Both the position numbers and the translations under genes were made by a program. Below the pieces are notes generated by a model, which made no database searches, was not told the DNA's origin, and was given only the letters and a program-made list of their open reading frames with translations. Source: Paraburkholderia caledonica NBRC 102488 (lineage in GTDB: Bacteria; Pseudomonadota; Gammaproteobacteria; Burkholderiales; Burkholderiaceae). Taken from it: DNA of 64,000 nucleotides. Every line of letters starts with the position of its first letter. Position 1 is the stretch's first letter. The stretch spans positions 248,001 through 312,000 of the forward strand of contig NZ_BAYE01000004.1 of the NCBI RefSeq assembly GCF_000685095.1, given 5' to 3'. Shown here one piece after another: positions 1 through 8,421 of the stretch.

Positions 1-107
1 TCCTTCTCGAGGCTGCAACCGAGCACCTCGCAGTAGAAGCGCGCCATAACCTCGACATTCGACGCCCGAATCACCACGTGGTCGATCTCGCGAATATGGA
101 TTTTCAT
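1..107 (-). CDS. VOC family (glyoxalase-like) protein, N-terminal part only
   Basis: The first 35 codons of a minus-strand gene that runs off the left edge of the window. The start is the ATG read from 107. The translation begins MKIHIREIDHVVIRASNVEV and continues through ARFYCEVLGC. This opening, with a His in a beta strand (IDHVVIRA) followed by MxxFYxxVLG, is typical of the vicinal oxygen chelate fold, where the His is usually a metal ligand. Substrate and exact activity cannot be told from so little sequence. No partner gene is visible on this side. Confidence 0.7.
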   Translation of the reverse strand, partial: MKIHIREIDHVVIRASNVEVMARFYCEVLGCSLEK

Positions 108-216
108 TTGGAACGTTTCCTCTGACTGGCCTACGGAACGGATGAACCACCAGTTTATGAGAAAGCGGCGGCCATGGAAGACGCGCGGTGAGGGGCCAGA
201 TGCGGAACGTACAGAC

Positions 217-284
217 AAAAAAAAAGCCCGCTCTACTTGGAGCGGGCTGAATCCATATCAGGAGGAGACATGGAGGAGACAGGT
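217..284 (-). ncRNA. Candidate small RNA with tandem anti-Shine-Dalgarno motifs
   Basis: A self-contained minus-strand transcription unit of about 65-70 nt. It has a sigma70-type promoter (TTGCGT at 316-311, 17-nt spacer, TATATT at 293-288), a short body, and an intrinsic terminator (9-bp stem, 6-nt loop, nine U). The body holds two direct copies of an 11-nt unit, TGTCTCCTCCA then TGTCTCCTCCT, so CUCCUCC, complementary to Shine-Dalgarno sequences, occurs twice (plus-strand 261-267 and 272-278). No convincing protein is encoded; the longest reading frame inside is 12 codons (MSPPDMDSARSK), ending within the terminator stem. The architecture suggests a trans-acting sRNA that occludes ribosome binding sites. 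Function is inferred; family membership was not tested. Confidence 0.6.
225..248 (-). terminator. Intrinsic terminator of the candidate sRNA
   Basis: A 9-bp perfect stem (AGCCCGCTC / GAGCGGGCT) with a 6-nt loop. On the minus strand it is followed by nine consecutive U (A-run at 217-225 on the plus strand). No U-run lies on the plus-strand side, so it is directional. Confidence 0.85.
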
Positions 285-287
285 ACT

Positions 288-316
288 AATATACACACGG
301 GGTTGGTGCGACGCAA
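288..316 (-). promoter_or_regulatory. Sigma70-type promoter of the candidate sRNA
   Basis: On the minus strand: -35 TTGCGT (316-311), 17-nt spacer, -10 TATATT (293-288). Transcription would start near 281-284, directly before the CUCCUCC repeats. Confidence 0.65.
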
Positions 317-502
317 TAACTTTTTAAGGGAAAACCCGATATCGTGCAAATTTGTCGCACTTTGCGGCGAAACGAGCGCCTGGCGGGGTTTCGATGGCCG
401 TCCGTCAACGCGGAACTGCAATGACACAGCAAGAACCGGAGCGTAGTGTGTCGGCATGCGGCCTACATTGGTGAGCATCGAGAGCACCTATCGGGGACCA
501 TC

Positions 503-1678
503 ATGAACCGCGCTGCCAAGCCTGTTGACGCTAGCCTTACCGCCGACACCGCCACCTGGAATTCCGACGACGAGCGCTGGGAAGCCGTCACTCGCCGCGA
601 TCCGCTCGCCGACGGCGCCTTCTTCTACGGCGTGAAAACGACGGGTGTGTTCTGCCGTCCGTCCTGCGCTTCGCGCCAACCGCGTCGTGAGAATGTCGCC
701 TTCTTCGCAGACGCCGGCGGCGCCCGCGCCGCGGGCTTTCGCGAGTGCAAGCGCTGCCAGCCGGGCGGATTGCCGCGCGAGGTGGAGATCGTGAACCGCG
801 CGTGCGCCGCGCTCGACGCCGATCCGCAGCAACGTCTAACGCTCGCGCAATTGAGCGACGCCGTGCACGTCAGCCCGTTTCACCTTCAGCGGCTGTTCAA
901 GCGCGTGGTAGGCGTGTCGCCGCGTCAGTACCAGGCCGCGCAGCGCGGCGCCGCGTTGCGCGATGCGCTCAAGAGCGGCGCGGACGTCACGCGCGCGACG
1001 CTCGACGCCGGCTTCAACTCGCCTTCGCGGATGTACGACAGCGCATCGGCGGAATTGGGCATGGCGCCGTCGGAATATCGCCGCAAGGGTGCGGGACTGA
1101 CGGTCCGCTACGCGAGCGCGCCGACGTCGCTTGGCTTCGTGCTGGTGGCCGCGACCGACAAAGGCATCTGCAAAATCGGATTCGGCGACGACGCAGCCTT
1201 CCTCGTCGACGAACTGCGCGGCGAATTCGCCAATGCGGCCCTGCTCGACGATCCCGAGCGGCTCGCACCATTCATCGCTCAGATCGACGCGTACCTGCGC
1301 GGCACACGTCAGGACTTCGACCTGCCGCTCGATATTGCGGCGACCGCCTTCCGGCAGCGTGTCTGGGACGCGCTGCGGCGCATTCCGTATGGCCAGACGC
1401 GCAGCTACACGGAGATCGCCGAGGCGGTCGGCGCGCCGCGCGCCGTGCGCGCCGTGGCGAGCGCGTGCGCGACGAACCCGGTTGCGCTCGCCATTCCGTG
1501 TCATCGCGTCGTGCAAAAGGGCGGGGCGCTTGCGGGCTATCGCTGGGGCTTGCCGCGCAAGGCTGCTCTTCTGGACAACGAGGCGCAGCACGCGCGCAAC
1601 GTTTCCGCAGATGAACCCAGCCATTCCCAGACGGGTCCTACTGAAACCGTCGCTACTAAACTGGACCACGCCGCGTGA
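503..1678 (+). CDS. ada: Bifunctional Ada: methyl-phosphotriester sensor/activator and O6-methylguanine-DNA methyltransferase
   Basis: A 391-residue alkylation-response protein. Its N-terminal Ada zinc domain accepts methyl groups from phosphotriesters; the ligand cysteines C51 (in VFCRPSC), C55, C82 and C85 match the E. coli C38/C42/C69/C72 pattern. An AraC-type helix-turn-helix domain follows (roughly 105-205, LTLAQLSDAVHVSPFHLQRLFK). The C-terminal O6-alkylguanine transferase has the acceptor cysteine C333 in the IPCHRVV motif. I chose the ATG at 503 because it gives the usual length; an in-frame ATG at 446 would add 19 unconserved residues. The stop overlaps the GTG start of alkA by 4 nt, so the two are translationally coupled, an expected adaptive-response operon. 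All active cysteines appear intact. Confidence 0.95.
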   Translation: MNRAAKPVDASLTADTATWNSDDERWEAVTRRDPLADGAFFYGVKTTGVFCRPSCASRQPRRENVAFFADAGGARAAGFRECKRCQPGGLPREVEIVNRACAALDADPQQRLTLAQLSDAVHVSPFHLQRLFKRVVGVSPRQYQAAQRGAALRDALKSGADVTRATLDAGFNSPSRMYDSASAELGMAPSEYRRKGAGLTVRYASAPTSLGFVLVAATDKGICKIGFGDDAAFLVDELRGEFANAALLDDPERLAPFIAQIDAYLRGTRQDFDLPLDIAATAFRQRVWDALRRIPYGQTRSYTEIAEAVGAPRAVRAVASACATNPVALAIPCHRVVQKGGALAGYRWGLPRKAALLDNEAQHARNVSADEPSHSQTGPTETVATKLDHAA

Positions 1679-2592
1679 GCACGCTTGACGAAGTCGCAAC
1701 CCTGGAACTGCCGTACAAATCGCCGTTCGACTGGCCGCGCCTGCTGCGCTTTTTCGGCGGACGGGCGACGCCCGGCGTCGAGACAGTCGAAGACGGCGCC
1801 TATCGCCGCGCAATCGAATGGGACGGCGACAGTGGCACGCTCAGCGTGCGCCAGCATCCACACAAGCGCTGCCTCGTCGCAAGCATCGAGGGACCGGTGA
1901 GCCGTCACGCCGACGCGCTTGCAACACCCATCGCGAGGATCTTCGATCTGCACGCGGAGCCGAAGAAGATCGGTGCCGCCCTGGCCGCCGACCCCTGGCT
2001 CGCGCCGCTGATCGAAGCGGCGCCGGGTCTGCGCGTACCGGGCGCGTGGTCCGGTTTCGAGCTCGTGGTACGTGCGATCGTCGGCCAGCAGGTCAGCGTG
2101 AAGGCCGCGACAACCATCATCGGACGATTGGTACAGCGAGCGGGCGAGCGGATCGAAGGGCATCCGCACGCAAGCACCGCGTGGCGTTTTCCGACGCCAG
2201 ACGCCCTGGCAACAGTCGATCTCGCGCAAATCGGCATGCCGGGCAAACGCGTCGCGGCGCTGCAGGGTTTCGCGCGCGCCGTCGCGAGCGGCGACGTGCC
2301 GCTCGACAGCGCGACCGCCGACGCACACAGCCTGCGCACGGAATTACTCGCCTTGCCGGGCATCGGCCCCTGGACGGTCGAGTACGTCGCGATGCGCGCG
2401 TGGCGCGATGCCGACGCGTGGCCCGCGCTCGACCTCGTGCTGATGCAGTCGATCGCTGCGCGCGATCCGTCGCTCGTGCGGGCGACCCAGCAACGCGCAC
2501 GCACCGACGCATGGCGACCGTGGCGTGCTTACGCCGCGATGCATCTGTGGAATGAAGTAGCGGACCGCGCCGGTGCCGCGCGTGGCGGTTAG
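1675..2592 (+). CDS. alkA: DNA-3-methyladenine glycosylase II (AlkA)
   Basis: A 305-residue base-excision glycosylase that removes 3-methyladenine and other alkylated bases. The start is GTG at 1675, overlapping the ada stop in a GTGA arrangement. The N-terminal AlkA fold is followed by the HhH-GPD core: GQQVSVKAATTIIGRLV, then the hairpin LPGIGPWTVEYVAMRA and the acidic catalytic position in DADAWPALDLVL. Length is close to the AlkA family size. With ada it forms a two-gene methylation-repair operon, probably activated by methylated Ada. Confidence 0.93.
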   Translation: MSTLDEVATLELPYKSPFDWPRLLRFFGGRATPGVETVEDGAYRRAIEWDGDSGTLSVRQHPHKRCLVASIEGPVSRHADALATPIARIFDLHAEPKKIGAALAADPWLAPLIEAAPGLRVPGAWSGFELVVRAIVGQQVSVKAATTIIGRLVQRAGERIEGHPHASTAWRFPTPDALATVDLAQIGMPGKRVAALQGFARAVASGDVPLDSATADAHSLRTELLALPGIGPWTVEYVAMRAWRDADAWPALDLVLMQSIAARDPSLVRATQQRARTDAWRPWRAYAAMHLWNEVADRAGAARGG

Positions 2593-2933
2593 CTTTGCTT
2601 GCTGGCTCGCGCGGATTTGCCGTTTTGCTGTTGCTCCGTTGCGCCGCATCGACCGCGCGTGCGGCACGCGCCGCCACCCGCTAAAAACCCTACCGCCGCA
2701 GTGCCCGCAATACCCGCAATAACCCGGATTCCCGTGGCTAGATGCGCGAATCCGGCGTGAAAACAGTCGGTCAGACCGGCCGGAACAGCCCGCCGAGGCG
2801 GCCTCAAGCAGGCGCCGTGGCGAGATGTTAAAGTGCCCGCTACTGAAAATTCCGCCGAACGTTGTCGACCGCACCATGCTGCCAGCGAGCAGCGAAGCGG
2901 CACATGGCGGCCGACAACGCCCGACTCGCATCA
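2593..2933. other. Intergenic region alkA-gshA
   Basis: About 340 nt with no gene I can support. It contains a short direct repeat (cccgcaata twice in tandem near 2706-2722) and no clear terminator for alkA. Several overlapping open frames here on both strands look like high-GC artefacts. If gshA starts at one of its upstream in-frame codons (TTG 2862 or ATG 2904), the region is correspondingly shorter. Confidence 0.5.
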
Positions 2934-4550
2934 ATGCCAAACACCACACAATCCCGCACGACCGACGCGTTCTCGCACCGCCTGTCCGTGCTGACTTCTG
3001 GCCCGCAACGCGATGCGCTGCTGCACGGCCTGCGCGGCATAGAAAGAGAAAGCCTGCGCGTGACGCACAACGGCGAACTCGCGTTGACGCCGCATCCGCG
3101 CGCGCTCGGGTCGGCGCTCACGCATCCTTCGCTGACCACCGACTATTCCGAAGCGCTGCTCGAACTGATCACGCCGGCCGAGCAGGACGTCGCGCTGACG
3201 CTCGATAAGCTCGACCGGCTGCATCGCTTTGTGTACGCAGAACTCGGCAACGAGATTCTGTGGAACAACTCAATGCCCGGCCTCTTGCCAGATACCGACG
3301 ACGGCATTCCAATCGCGAACTACGGCACCTCCAATATTGGCAAGCTGAAGTACGTCTATCGGATCGGCCTTGCGCTGCGTTACGGTCGCACGATGCAGTG
3401 CATTGCAGGCATCCACTACAACTATTCGCTGAACGAGGAAGTCTGGCGGCTGTTGCATGCGGATCAGCAATCCACCGCGAGCGCCGTTGATTTCCAGTCG
3501 GATCGTTACCTAGCGTTGATCCGCAATTTCCGTCGCACAAACTGGCTGCTGATGTATCTGTTCGGCGCGTCGCCGGCGCTAGATCGCCGCTTCTTGCGTG
3601 GGCGCAAACATACGCTCGAAATCTTCGACGCAGACACGTTGTACCGTCCGTATGCAACCAGCCTGCGCATGAGCGATCTCGGCTACTCGAACACCACCGC
3701 GCAAGCGGCGCTTCATGCCGACTACGACACGCTGCCCGGTTATCTCGACGCACTTGCGAAGGCCGTCAGCCAACCGTATCCGGCATACGAGGCAATTGGT
3801 ACGCAGCGAAACGGCGAGTGGGTGCAGATCAACACGAACGTGCTGCAGATCGAAAACGAGTTTTACTCGACGATCCGTCCGAAGCGCGTCACGTATCCCG
3901 GCGAGCGTCCTTTGCATGCGCTCGCCGCGCGCGGCGTGCAATACGTCGAAGTGCGCTGCATGGATATCGACCCATTCGAGCCGGTCGGTATTTCTCTGGA
4001 GACGTCACGCTTTCTCGATGCCTATTTGCTTGTGTGCGCGCTCGACGACAGCGCGCCATTGCCGCCGCAGCCTTACGCGGAGGCCAACCAGAACTTCGCG
4101 CGCGTAACGACCGAAGGGCGCAAGCCCGGCCTCGAACTGGTCCGTGACGGCCATCCGCTCGCGATGAGCGAATGGGCCGAAGAGCTATTCGTCAAGATCG
4201 AAGCCGCGGCAGCCACGCTCGACGCACTGCAGGGCGGCGACGCGCACGCGCGCTCGGTTGCCATTCAACGGGCGAAACTTGCCGATCCGTCGCTTACGCC
4301 ATCGGCGCGGGTGTTGCAGACGATGCGCGACAAGCAGCAGGGCTTCCTCGAATTCGGTCTGGAACAAAGCGAAGCGCACGCGGCCTATTTCCGCGCGCGT
4401 CCGCTGGAGCCGGGCGAGGCCAACGAGTTTGCAGAACTGGCCAAACAATCGCTCGACGAGCAGGCGAAGCTCGAACGCGAGGAAGTAGGCTCGTTCGATG
4501 CATTTGTCGCCGCGTATCGGGCGTATACGTTGAATCGTTTCAGCGTCTGA
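2934..4550 (+). CDS. gshA: Glutamate-cysteine ligase, proteobacterial type
   Basis: The first and rate-limiting step of glutathione synthesis: ATP-dependent ligation of L-glutamate to L-cysteine in the cytosol. The protein is about 538 residues and of the E. coli GshA type. The N-terminus holds the diagnostic [10 protein letters not shown], followed by [13 protein letters not shown], and later [11 protein letters not shown] and [12 protein letters not shown], which line the substrate and Mg-ATP sites. The start is uncertain. I prefer ATG 2934 (MPNTTQSRT) because the residues before it show no family character, but no strong ribosome binding site distinguishes it from ATG 2904 or TTG 2862. A terminator follows the gene. 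Confidence 0.93.
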   Translation: MPNTTQSRTTDAFSHRLSVLTSGPQRDALLHGLRGIERESLRVTHNGELALTPHPRALGSALTHPSLTTDYSEALLELITPAEQDVALTLDKLDRLHRFVYAELGNEILWNNSMPGLLPDTDDGIPIANYGTSNIGKLKYVYRIGLALRYGRTMQCIAGIHYNYSLNEEVWRLLHADQQSTASAVDFQSDRYLALIRNFRRTNWLLMYLFGASPALDRRFLRGRKHTLEIFDADTLYRPYATSLRMSDLGYSNTTAQAALHADYDTLPGYLDALAKAVSQPYPAYEAIGTQRNGEWVQINTNVLQIENEFYSTIRPKRVTYPGERPLHALAARGVQYVEVRCMDIDPFEPVGISLETSRFLDAYLLVCALDDSAPLPPQPYAEANQNFARVTTEGRKPGLELVRDGHPLAMSEWAEELFVKIEAAAATLDALQGGDAHARSVAIQRAKLADPSLTPSARVLQTMRDKQQGFLEFGLEQSEAHAAYFRARPLEPGEANEFAELAKQSLDEQAKLEREEVGSFDAFVAAYRAYTLNRFSV

Positions 4551-4583
4551 GCGCACCGGCTCACGTGCGCGAAGCAACGTGCG

Positions 4584-4609
4584 AAAGCGGCTCGAGTAGC
4601 CGCTTTTTT
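4584..4609 (+). terminator. Intrinsic terminator after gshA
   Basis: Stem AAAGCGGCT / AGCCGCTTT (4584-4592 and 4598-4606) with a 5-nt loop and a T-run to 4609. Confidence 0.85.
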
Positions 4610-4775
4610 ATTGCGCGGTGCATGCTCGGTAACGGCTACGTAATCGACGCGCACAACAGCGGGCGCGTCGGCAAAACCTTCACGACTTCCACGTTTCTCT
4701 GACGTAAAGGAAACGCCCTCCGCGCGTAACGGTCCAAACTGTTAGGACACGCTAGCGAGAGGGAGGATCAACGTG

Positions 4776-5291
4776 ATGAAGCAAAGTCTGTTGGCCGCAC
4801 TGTGCATTGCTACGGCGGCGCTTGCCGCGACCGCATGTTCAACGCAAGGACAAGTCGATCCCGATGTTATGCAGATAGCAACCACGCCCCTGACGTGTTC
4901 GAGCAAAGCCGAGTGCGACCTCTGGTGGCAGCGCGCGCAGACGTGGGTGACGAACAACTCAAAATACAAAGTCGAATCCGCAACCGACACGCTGATTCAG
5001 ACGGCCGGCCCCGATGGCGGGAAACGCGCGCTCGCGTATCAGATCACCCGCACTGCAAATCCCGACGGCACCGCGACGATCGGCTTCGCCGCACATTGCG
5101 ATGGATCGCTTGGCTGCACGCCGAACCCGTGGGAAGCGGGCGCCGACTTCAAGCAATACGTTCGAGGCACCGCGGCGGGCACACAGAAACCCGATGTGAA
5201 GCCGTCGCAGCCCGCACCCACCGCCATGCATCCCGACGCGTTGCAAGGGCAGTCGGTGACGCCAACGACTGGCGAAGCCGTCAGTCAATGA
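4776..5291 (+). CDS. Hypothetical small lipoprotein
   Basis: A 171-residue exported protein of unknown function. The N-terminus is a short lipoprotein-type signal (MKQSLLAALCIATAALAATAC) with C21 as the probable lipidated cysteine; the lipobox is imperfect (A-T-A-C). The mature part has paired cysteines (LTCSSKAEC and HCDGSLGC) that could form disulfides, a WW pair after the first, and a Pro/Thr-rich, probably disordered tail. The ATG at 4776 is preferred over the adjacent GTG at 4773; a GGGAGG ribosome site lies about 10 nt upstream. It is monocistronic and converges on the emrB-like gene, with a 19-nt gap. I do not recognise a named family. Confidence 0.8.
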   Translation: MKQSLLAALCIATAALAATACSTQGQVDPDVMQIATTPLTCSSKAECDLWWQRAQTWVTNNSKYKVESATDTLIQTAGPDGGKRALAYQITRTANPDGTATIGFAAHCDGSLGCTPNPWEAGADFKQYVRGTAAGTQKPDVKPSQPAPTAMHPDALQGQSVTPTTGEAVSQ

Positions 5292-5310
5292 GCGAAGCGT
5301 TGCGCGCCGA

Positions 5311-6897
5311 TCAATGTCCCATTGAAGGACCGACGCCTTTACGCGGTTTGGTGATCCACACGAGCACCGCAAGCACAAGGAACGCCGCGCACGATATGCG
5401 GAAGAAGTCGTTCGTGGCGAGCATATAAGCCTGCGCAGTCACCACCTGCTCGAGCTGCGCGGTAATGCTGCCACCGGAAAAGCCGACGCCGGCAAGTGCA
5501 TCGGTGTACGCATTCGTATTCGGCGTGTAGACGTTCACGTTGTCGACCAGCATCACGTGATGGCGGATCGTATCGTTTTCCCAATACGTCGTACTGATCG
5601 CCGTGCCGATCGCCCCCGACAAGGTCCGGAAAAAGTTCGATAAACCCGACGCACTCGCAAGCCGTTCGTCGGATACGCTCGATAGCGTGATGGTTGTCAT
5701 CGGCACAAAGAAGCACGCCACGCCGATGCCCTGCACGATACGCGGCCAGATGACGTGATTAAACGGCACGTCGAGCGTGAAAGTGGAGTTCCAGAACGAC
5801 ACGAACGCGAATACGATGAACGCGAAACTCGCCACCACGCGCAAATTCAACCGATGCATGTTCTTGCCGATCATCGGCGAGAGAAAGAGGGCGAGTAAGC
5901 CGACCGGCGCGGTGGCGAGACCGGCGAGGCCCGCGGTATAGCCCATCACGGTTTGCAGCCAGAGCGGGAAAATCACCACCGAGCCGAAGAACGCCATGAA
6001 GCCGAACGAGATGATCAGCACGCCAAGCGCGAAGTTGCGGTCCTTGAACAGCGAAAGGTCGACCACGGGTTCTTTCTCGGTCATCTCCCACACGAGCATG
6101 AACGCAATCGACACGACCGCGATCACTGCAAGCGTCACGATAAATGTCGAGTTGAACCAGTCGCGGTCCTTGCCGAGGTCGAGCACCATCTGCAGGCACG
6201 CCACGCCGATTACGAGCAACGTGAGACCGACTGCGTCGATACGCTGCTGGGTGGTCTTCGTCTCCCGGCCGCGCAGCAGGACGAACGCGCAGCCCGCGGA
6301 GAAAAGGCCGATCGGCACATTGATGTAGAAAATCCACGGCCACGTGTAGTTGTCGGTGATATAGCCGCCCATTACCGGCCCGAAGATCGGCGCGCAGATG
6401 ACGGTCATCGCCCAAAGGCCGAGTGCGAGCCCGCGTTTTTCCGGCGGATACGAGCGCATGAGAATAGTCTGCGAAAGCGGCACCATCGGCCCGGACACAA
6501 GGCCTTGAACCAGGCGAAACATGATCAGCGACTCGAAATTCTGCGCAAAACCGCACAGCGCCGAGGCGATCGTAAAGAGCAGAACGGACAACGTGAAAAG
6601 CCGCACTTCGCCGACGCGCCGCGCCAGCCATCCGGTGAGCGGCACAGCAATCGCCGAGGCCACCGAATACGACGAGATCACCCACGTGCCCTGGCTGGTC
6701 GCGACGCCGAGACTGCCGGAGATGGTCGGCACGGCCACGTTGGCAATCGACGTGTCCAGCACCTCCATGAAGGTGCCGAGCGCGAGGCCCACCGTCAGCA
6801 GCGCAAGCGCGCCGCCCGTCAGCGGCGCCGGTTCGGCTGCGGGTGGAGTGGCGGGTCGGGCCGCCGGTCCAGTAGCGTTGGAAGCCGCAGCGTCCAT
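5311..6897 (-). CDS. DHA2-family MFS drug exporter, EmrB/QacA type
   Basis: A 528-residue inner-membrane proton antiporter with about 14 hydrophobic segments. It shows the family signatures: EVLDTSIANVAVPTISG in segment 1 (the DHA2 'motif D1'), GWLARRVGEVRLF (motif A), RLVQGLVSGPMVPLSQTILM (motif B), and LGLWAMTVICAPIFGPVMGG (motif C of drug/H+ antiporters). The N-terminal 30 residues are Ala/Pro-rich and probably cytosolic. A MarR regulator gene lies 137 nt upstream on the same strand, suggesting repression relieved by a substrate. EmrB proteins normally work with an HlyD-type adaptor (EmrA), and none is encoded here; an outer-membrane factor is encoded 1.5 kb away on the other strand. Substrate unknown. 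Confidence 0.92.
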   Translation of the reverse strand: MDAAASNATGPAARPATPPAAEPAPLTGGALALLTVGLALGTFMEVLDTSIANVAVPTISGSLGVATSQGTWVISSYSVASAIAVPLTGWLARRVGEVRLFTLSVLLFTIASALCGFAQNFESLIMFRLVQGLVSGPMVPLSQTILMRSYPPEKRGLALGLWAMTVICAPIFGPVMGGYITDNYTWPWIFYINVPIGLFSAGCAFVLLRGRETKTTQQRIDAVGLTLLVIGVACLQMVLDLGKDRDWFNSTFIVTLAVIAVVSIAFMLVWEMTEKEPVVDLSLFKDRNFALGVLIISFGFMAFFGSVVIFPLWLQTVMGYTAGLAGLATAPVGLLALFLSPMIGKNMHRLNLRVVASFAFIVFAFVSFWNSTFTLDVPFNHVIWPRIVQGIGVACFFVPMTTITLSSVSDERLASASGLSNFFRTLSGAIGTAISTTYWENDTIRHHVMLVDNVNVYTPNTNAYTDALAGVGFSGGSITAQLEQVVTAQAYMLATNDFFRISCAAFLVLAVLVWITKPRKGVGPSMGH

Positions 6898-7034
6898 ATG
6901 TTTTTCTCCTCAGCGCGGAAAAGATTGTTGTGCCACGTTTATCGCGTCGTCTCAGCCGTTGCGCATATATGCACCATCACACTCTGCCCAGACAGAGATA
7001 TGCGCGCAGTCCAGCTCATAAAGGCACGCTCCGG

Positions 7035-7577
7035 CTACTGCTTGCGGTCTTCCGGCGATGAATCCTGAAGCGGCTCGTCGGACAGTTCCCCGGTCGAACA
7101 CAAGCCACACTCGGCGCTCGAATCCGGATCGACGCCATTCGCGATGAAACGGCCAAGCAGATCGATCAGCGTGGCAAGGTCGGCGGCGGTGAAGCCGCGC
7201 AACTGTTCGTTCAGCACCGCAGCGCCAATGTCCGGCAACTGGCGCGCCGCGTCGTGACCTCGCGGCGTCAGTTCCAGCTTGATCATGCGTCGATCCGCGT
7301 CACTGCGCGTGCGCGACACAAAGCCCTTGTTTTCAAGGCGATCCAGAAGACGCGTCATCGAACCGCTGTCGTACGACATGACGCGAGACAACTCGAAGGG
7401 CGTGTTCGCCCGGCCGGCGGCCAGCATCAGAATGACGCCGATCTGCTGGGCGGTCAGCCCAAGCGGCTTCACCGCGCGGTCGGTGCGCTCAACCAGCACG
7501 TTGCGAGCCTTCGACAGGTAATAGCCGAGACTGGACTCGAGCCGGATTTCATCTGCTTTGTAGGGGCCGTCTGCCAT
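7035..7577 (-). CDS. MarR-family transcriptional regulator of the exporter gene
   Basis: A 180-residue winged-helix repressor. The central part carries the MarR fold: GLTAQQIGVILMLAAGR, recognition region NTPFELSRVMSYDSGSMTRLL, and the wing DRLENKGFVSRTRSDADRRM followed by LTPRG. A short acidic C-terminal tail contains a CGLC pair, which may be redox-active or incidental. It is transcribed toward emrB, probably as one unit. The divergent region to its right holds a plausible operator (7721-7742). By analogy with EmrR/MprA it would sense exporter substrates; this is inference from position. Confidence 0.9.
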   Translation of the reverse strand: MADGPYKADEIRLESSLGYYLSKARNVLVERTDRAVKPLGLTAQQIGVILMLAAGRANTPFELSRVMSYDSGSMTRLLDRLENKGFVSRTRSDADRRMIKLELTPRGHDAARQLPDIGAAVLNEQLRGFTAADLATLIDLLGRFIANGVDPDSSAECGLCSTGELSDEPLQDSSPEDRKQ

Positions 7578-7709
7578 CTTGTATCCGGAACATCGCTGGG
7601 CAAGCGAAGTTTAGCTGCCTAAGCAGGAATATCAATGGCGATTTTCGTAGACCGCCATGCCAAAGCCGCCGAAAAACAACAGCGCACCATCACATCGCGC
7701 ATCAGTATC

Positions 7710-7738
7710 TTGAAATTTACTTGCATAGTCAATATTAT
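7710..7738 (+). promoter_or_regulatory. Sigma70-type promoter facing the small membrane protein gene
   Basis: TTGAAA (7710-7715), exactly 17 nt, TATTAT (7733-7738), about 100 nt before the 7838 start. The opposite strand shows a perfect TATAAT (7739-7734) for divergent transcription of marR, although no good -35 pairs with it. Confidence 0.55.
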
Positions 7739-7742
7739 ACAA
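7721..7742. promoter_or_regulatory. Candidate MarR operator (inverted repeat)
   Basis: TTGcATA - 8 nt - TATaCAA, a 7-nt-arm inverted repeat with one mismatched position, overlapping the -10 elements of both divergent promoters. Size and position fit a MarR-family site that would control marR-emrB and the rightward genes together. No binding evidence. Confidence 0.4.
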
Positions 7743-7837
7743 AGCAACGAGTTACGCGATCCGCGCCACCCGAGACTATGTTCTGACCGCTTTTTTGTCC
7801 GCCGTCGAATGCGGCGTGACCCAAGGATGTTCCTCCC

Positions 7838-8209
7838 ATGCTGTACCTCAAAAATACCCTCGGCGGCCTAGGCCGCTCATTGACCGATTCAGCTTTGCAT
7901 CGCTTCCAGGGCCCGCATCGCTGGTGGAAGCTCGCGCTATTTGCCGTGCTGTTCGTACTGCCCGGCGGGTCGGTGGGGGTCGCGATTCTGGCGTGGGTCG
8001 AGCATCGCCGTGGGCGCAAGAGTTCGAGCAGCGCGTCTGTCGAGATCGCGGCGGAGCCGGTGCGACTGGCTGGCACTGCTATGGCCACCACCGCGCACAA
8101 CGCGGCGAGCGCCTGCCAGTTGCGCGGCGACGCGCCATGCCGGGCAGCCGCGGGCAAGCTCGCGCGCAAGCCGGCATCGGCGGAATCGCGGGTCGACTCG
8201 CGGGCGTGA
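7838..8209 (+). CDS. Hypothetical small membrane protein
   Basis: A 123-residue protein of unknown function. One clear transmembrane segment sits near residues 30-52 (WWKLALFAVLFVLPGGSVGV), followed by AILAWVEHRRGRK, a positive stretch suggesting the C-terminal part is cytosolic. The rest is Ala-rich and of low complexity. It lies between the marR-emrB pair and the outer-membrane factor gene, behind a good promoter, so it may belong to the same efflux regulon. I do not recognise a named family. The N-terminal half looks genuinely coding; the tail less so. Confidence 0.6.
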   Translation: MLYLKNTLGGLGRSLTDSALHRFQGPHRWWKLALFAVLFVLPGGSVGVAILAWVEHRRGRKSSSSASVEIAAEPVRLAGTAMATTAHNAASACQLRGDAPCRAAAGKLARKPASAESRVDSRA

Positions 8210-8421
8210 CGGGGGTGGCGTCGCCGCTTTCATCGAATACCACGCCGCCCGCCAGTAACGGCGCGTAACCTTCGCGACACCGTCGGTAACACACCTACAT
8301 CGCTCGCCGCATTAACCTTTCTGTTTGCCGCGCCCAGCGGGCTCTTACGCTAACATGCCGGCAAACCATACCGGCCGGCGCCGTCATCGGCGGCATCGCG
8401 GCGTCCAGAAGGAATCAATGC

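Noticed and set aside
270..446. A plus-strand ORF of 58 codons with a perfect AGGAGGAGAC ribosome site
   Set aside because: The ribosome site is just the complement of the CUCCUCC motif of the minus-strand transcript. The peptide has no recognisable character and no plus-strand promoter; the promoter and terminator both belong to the minus strand.
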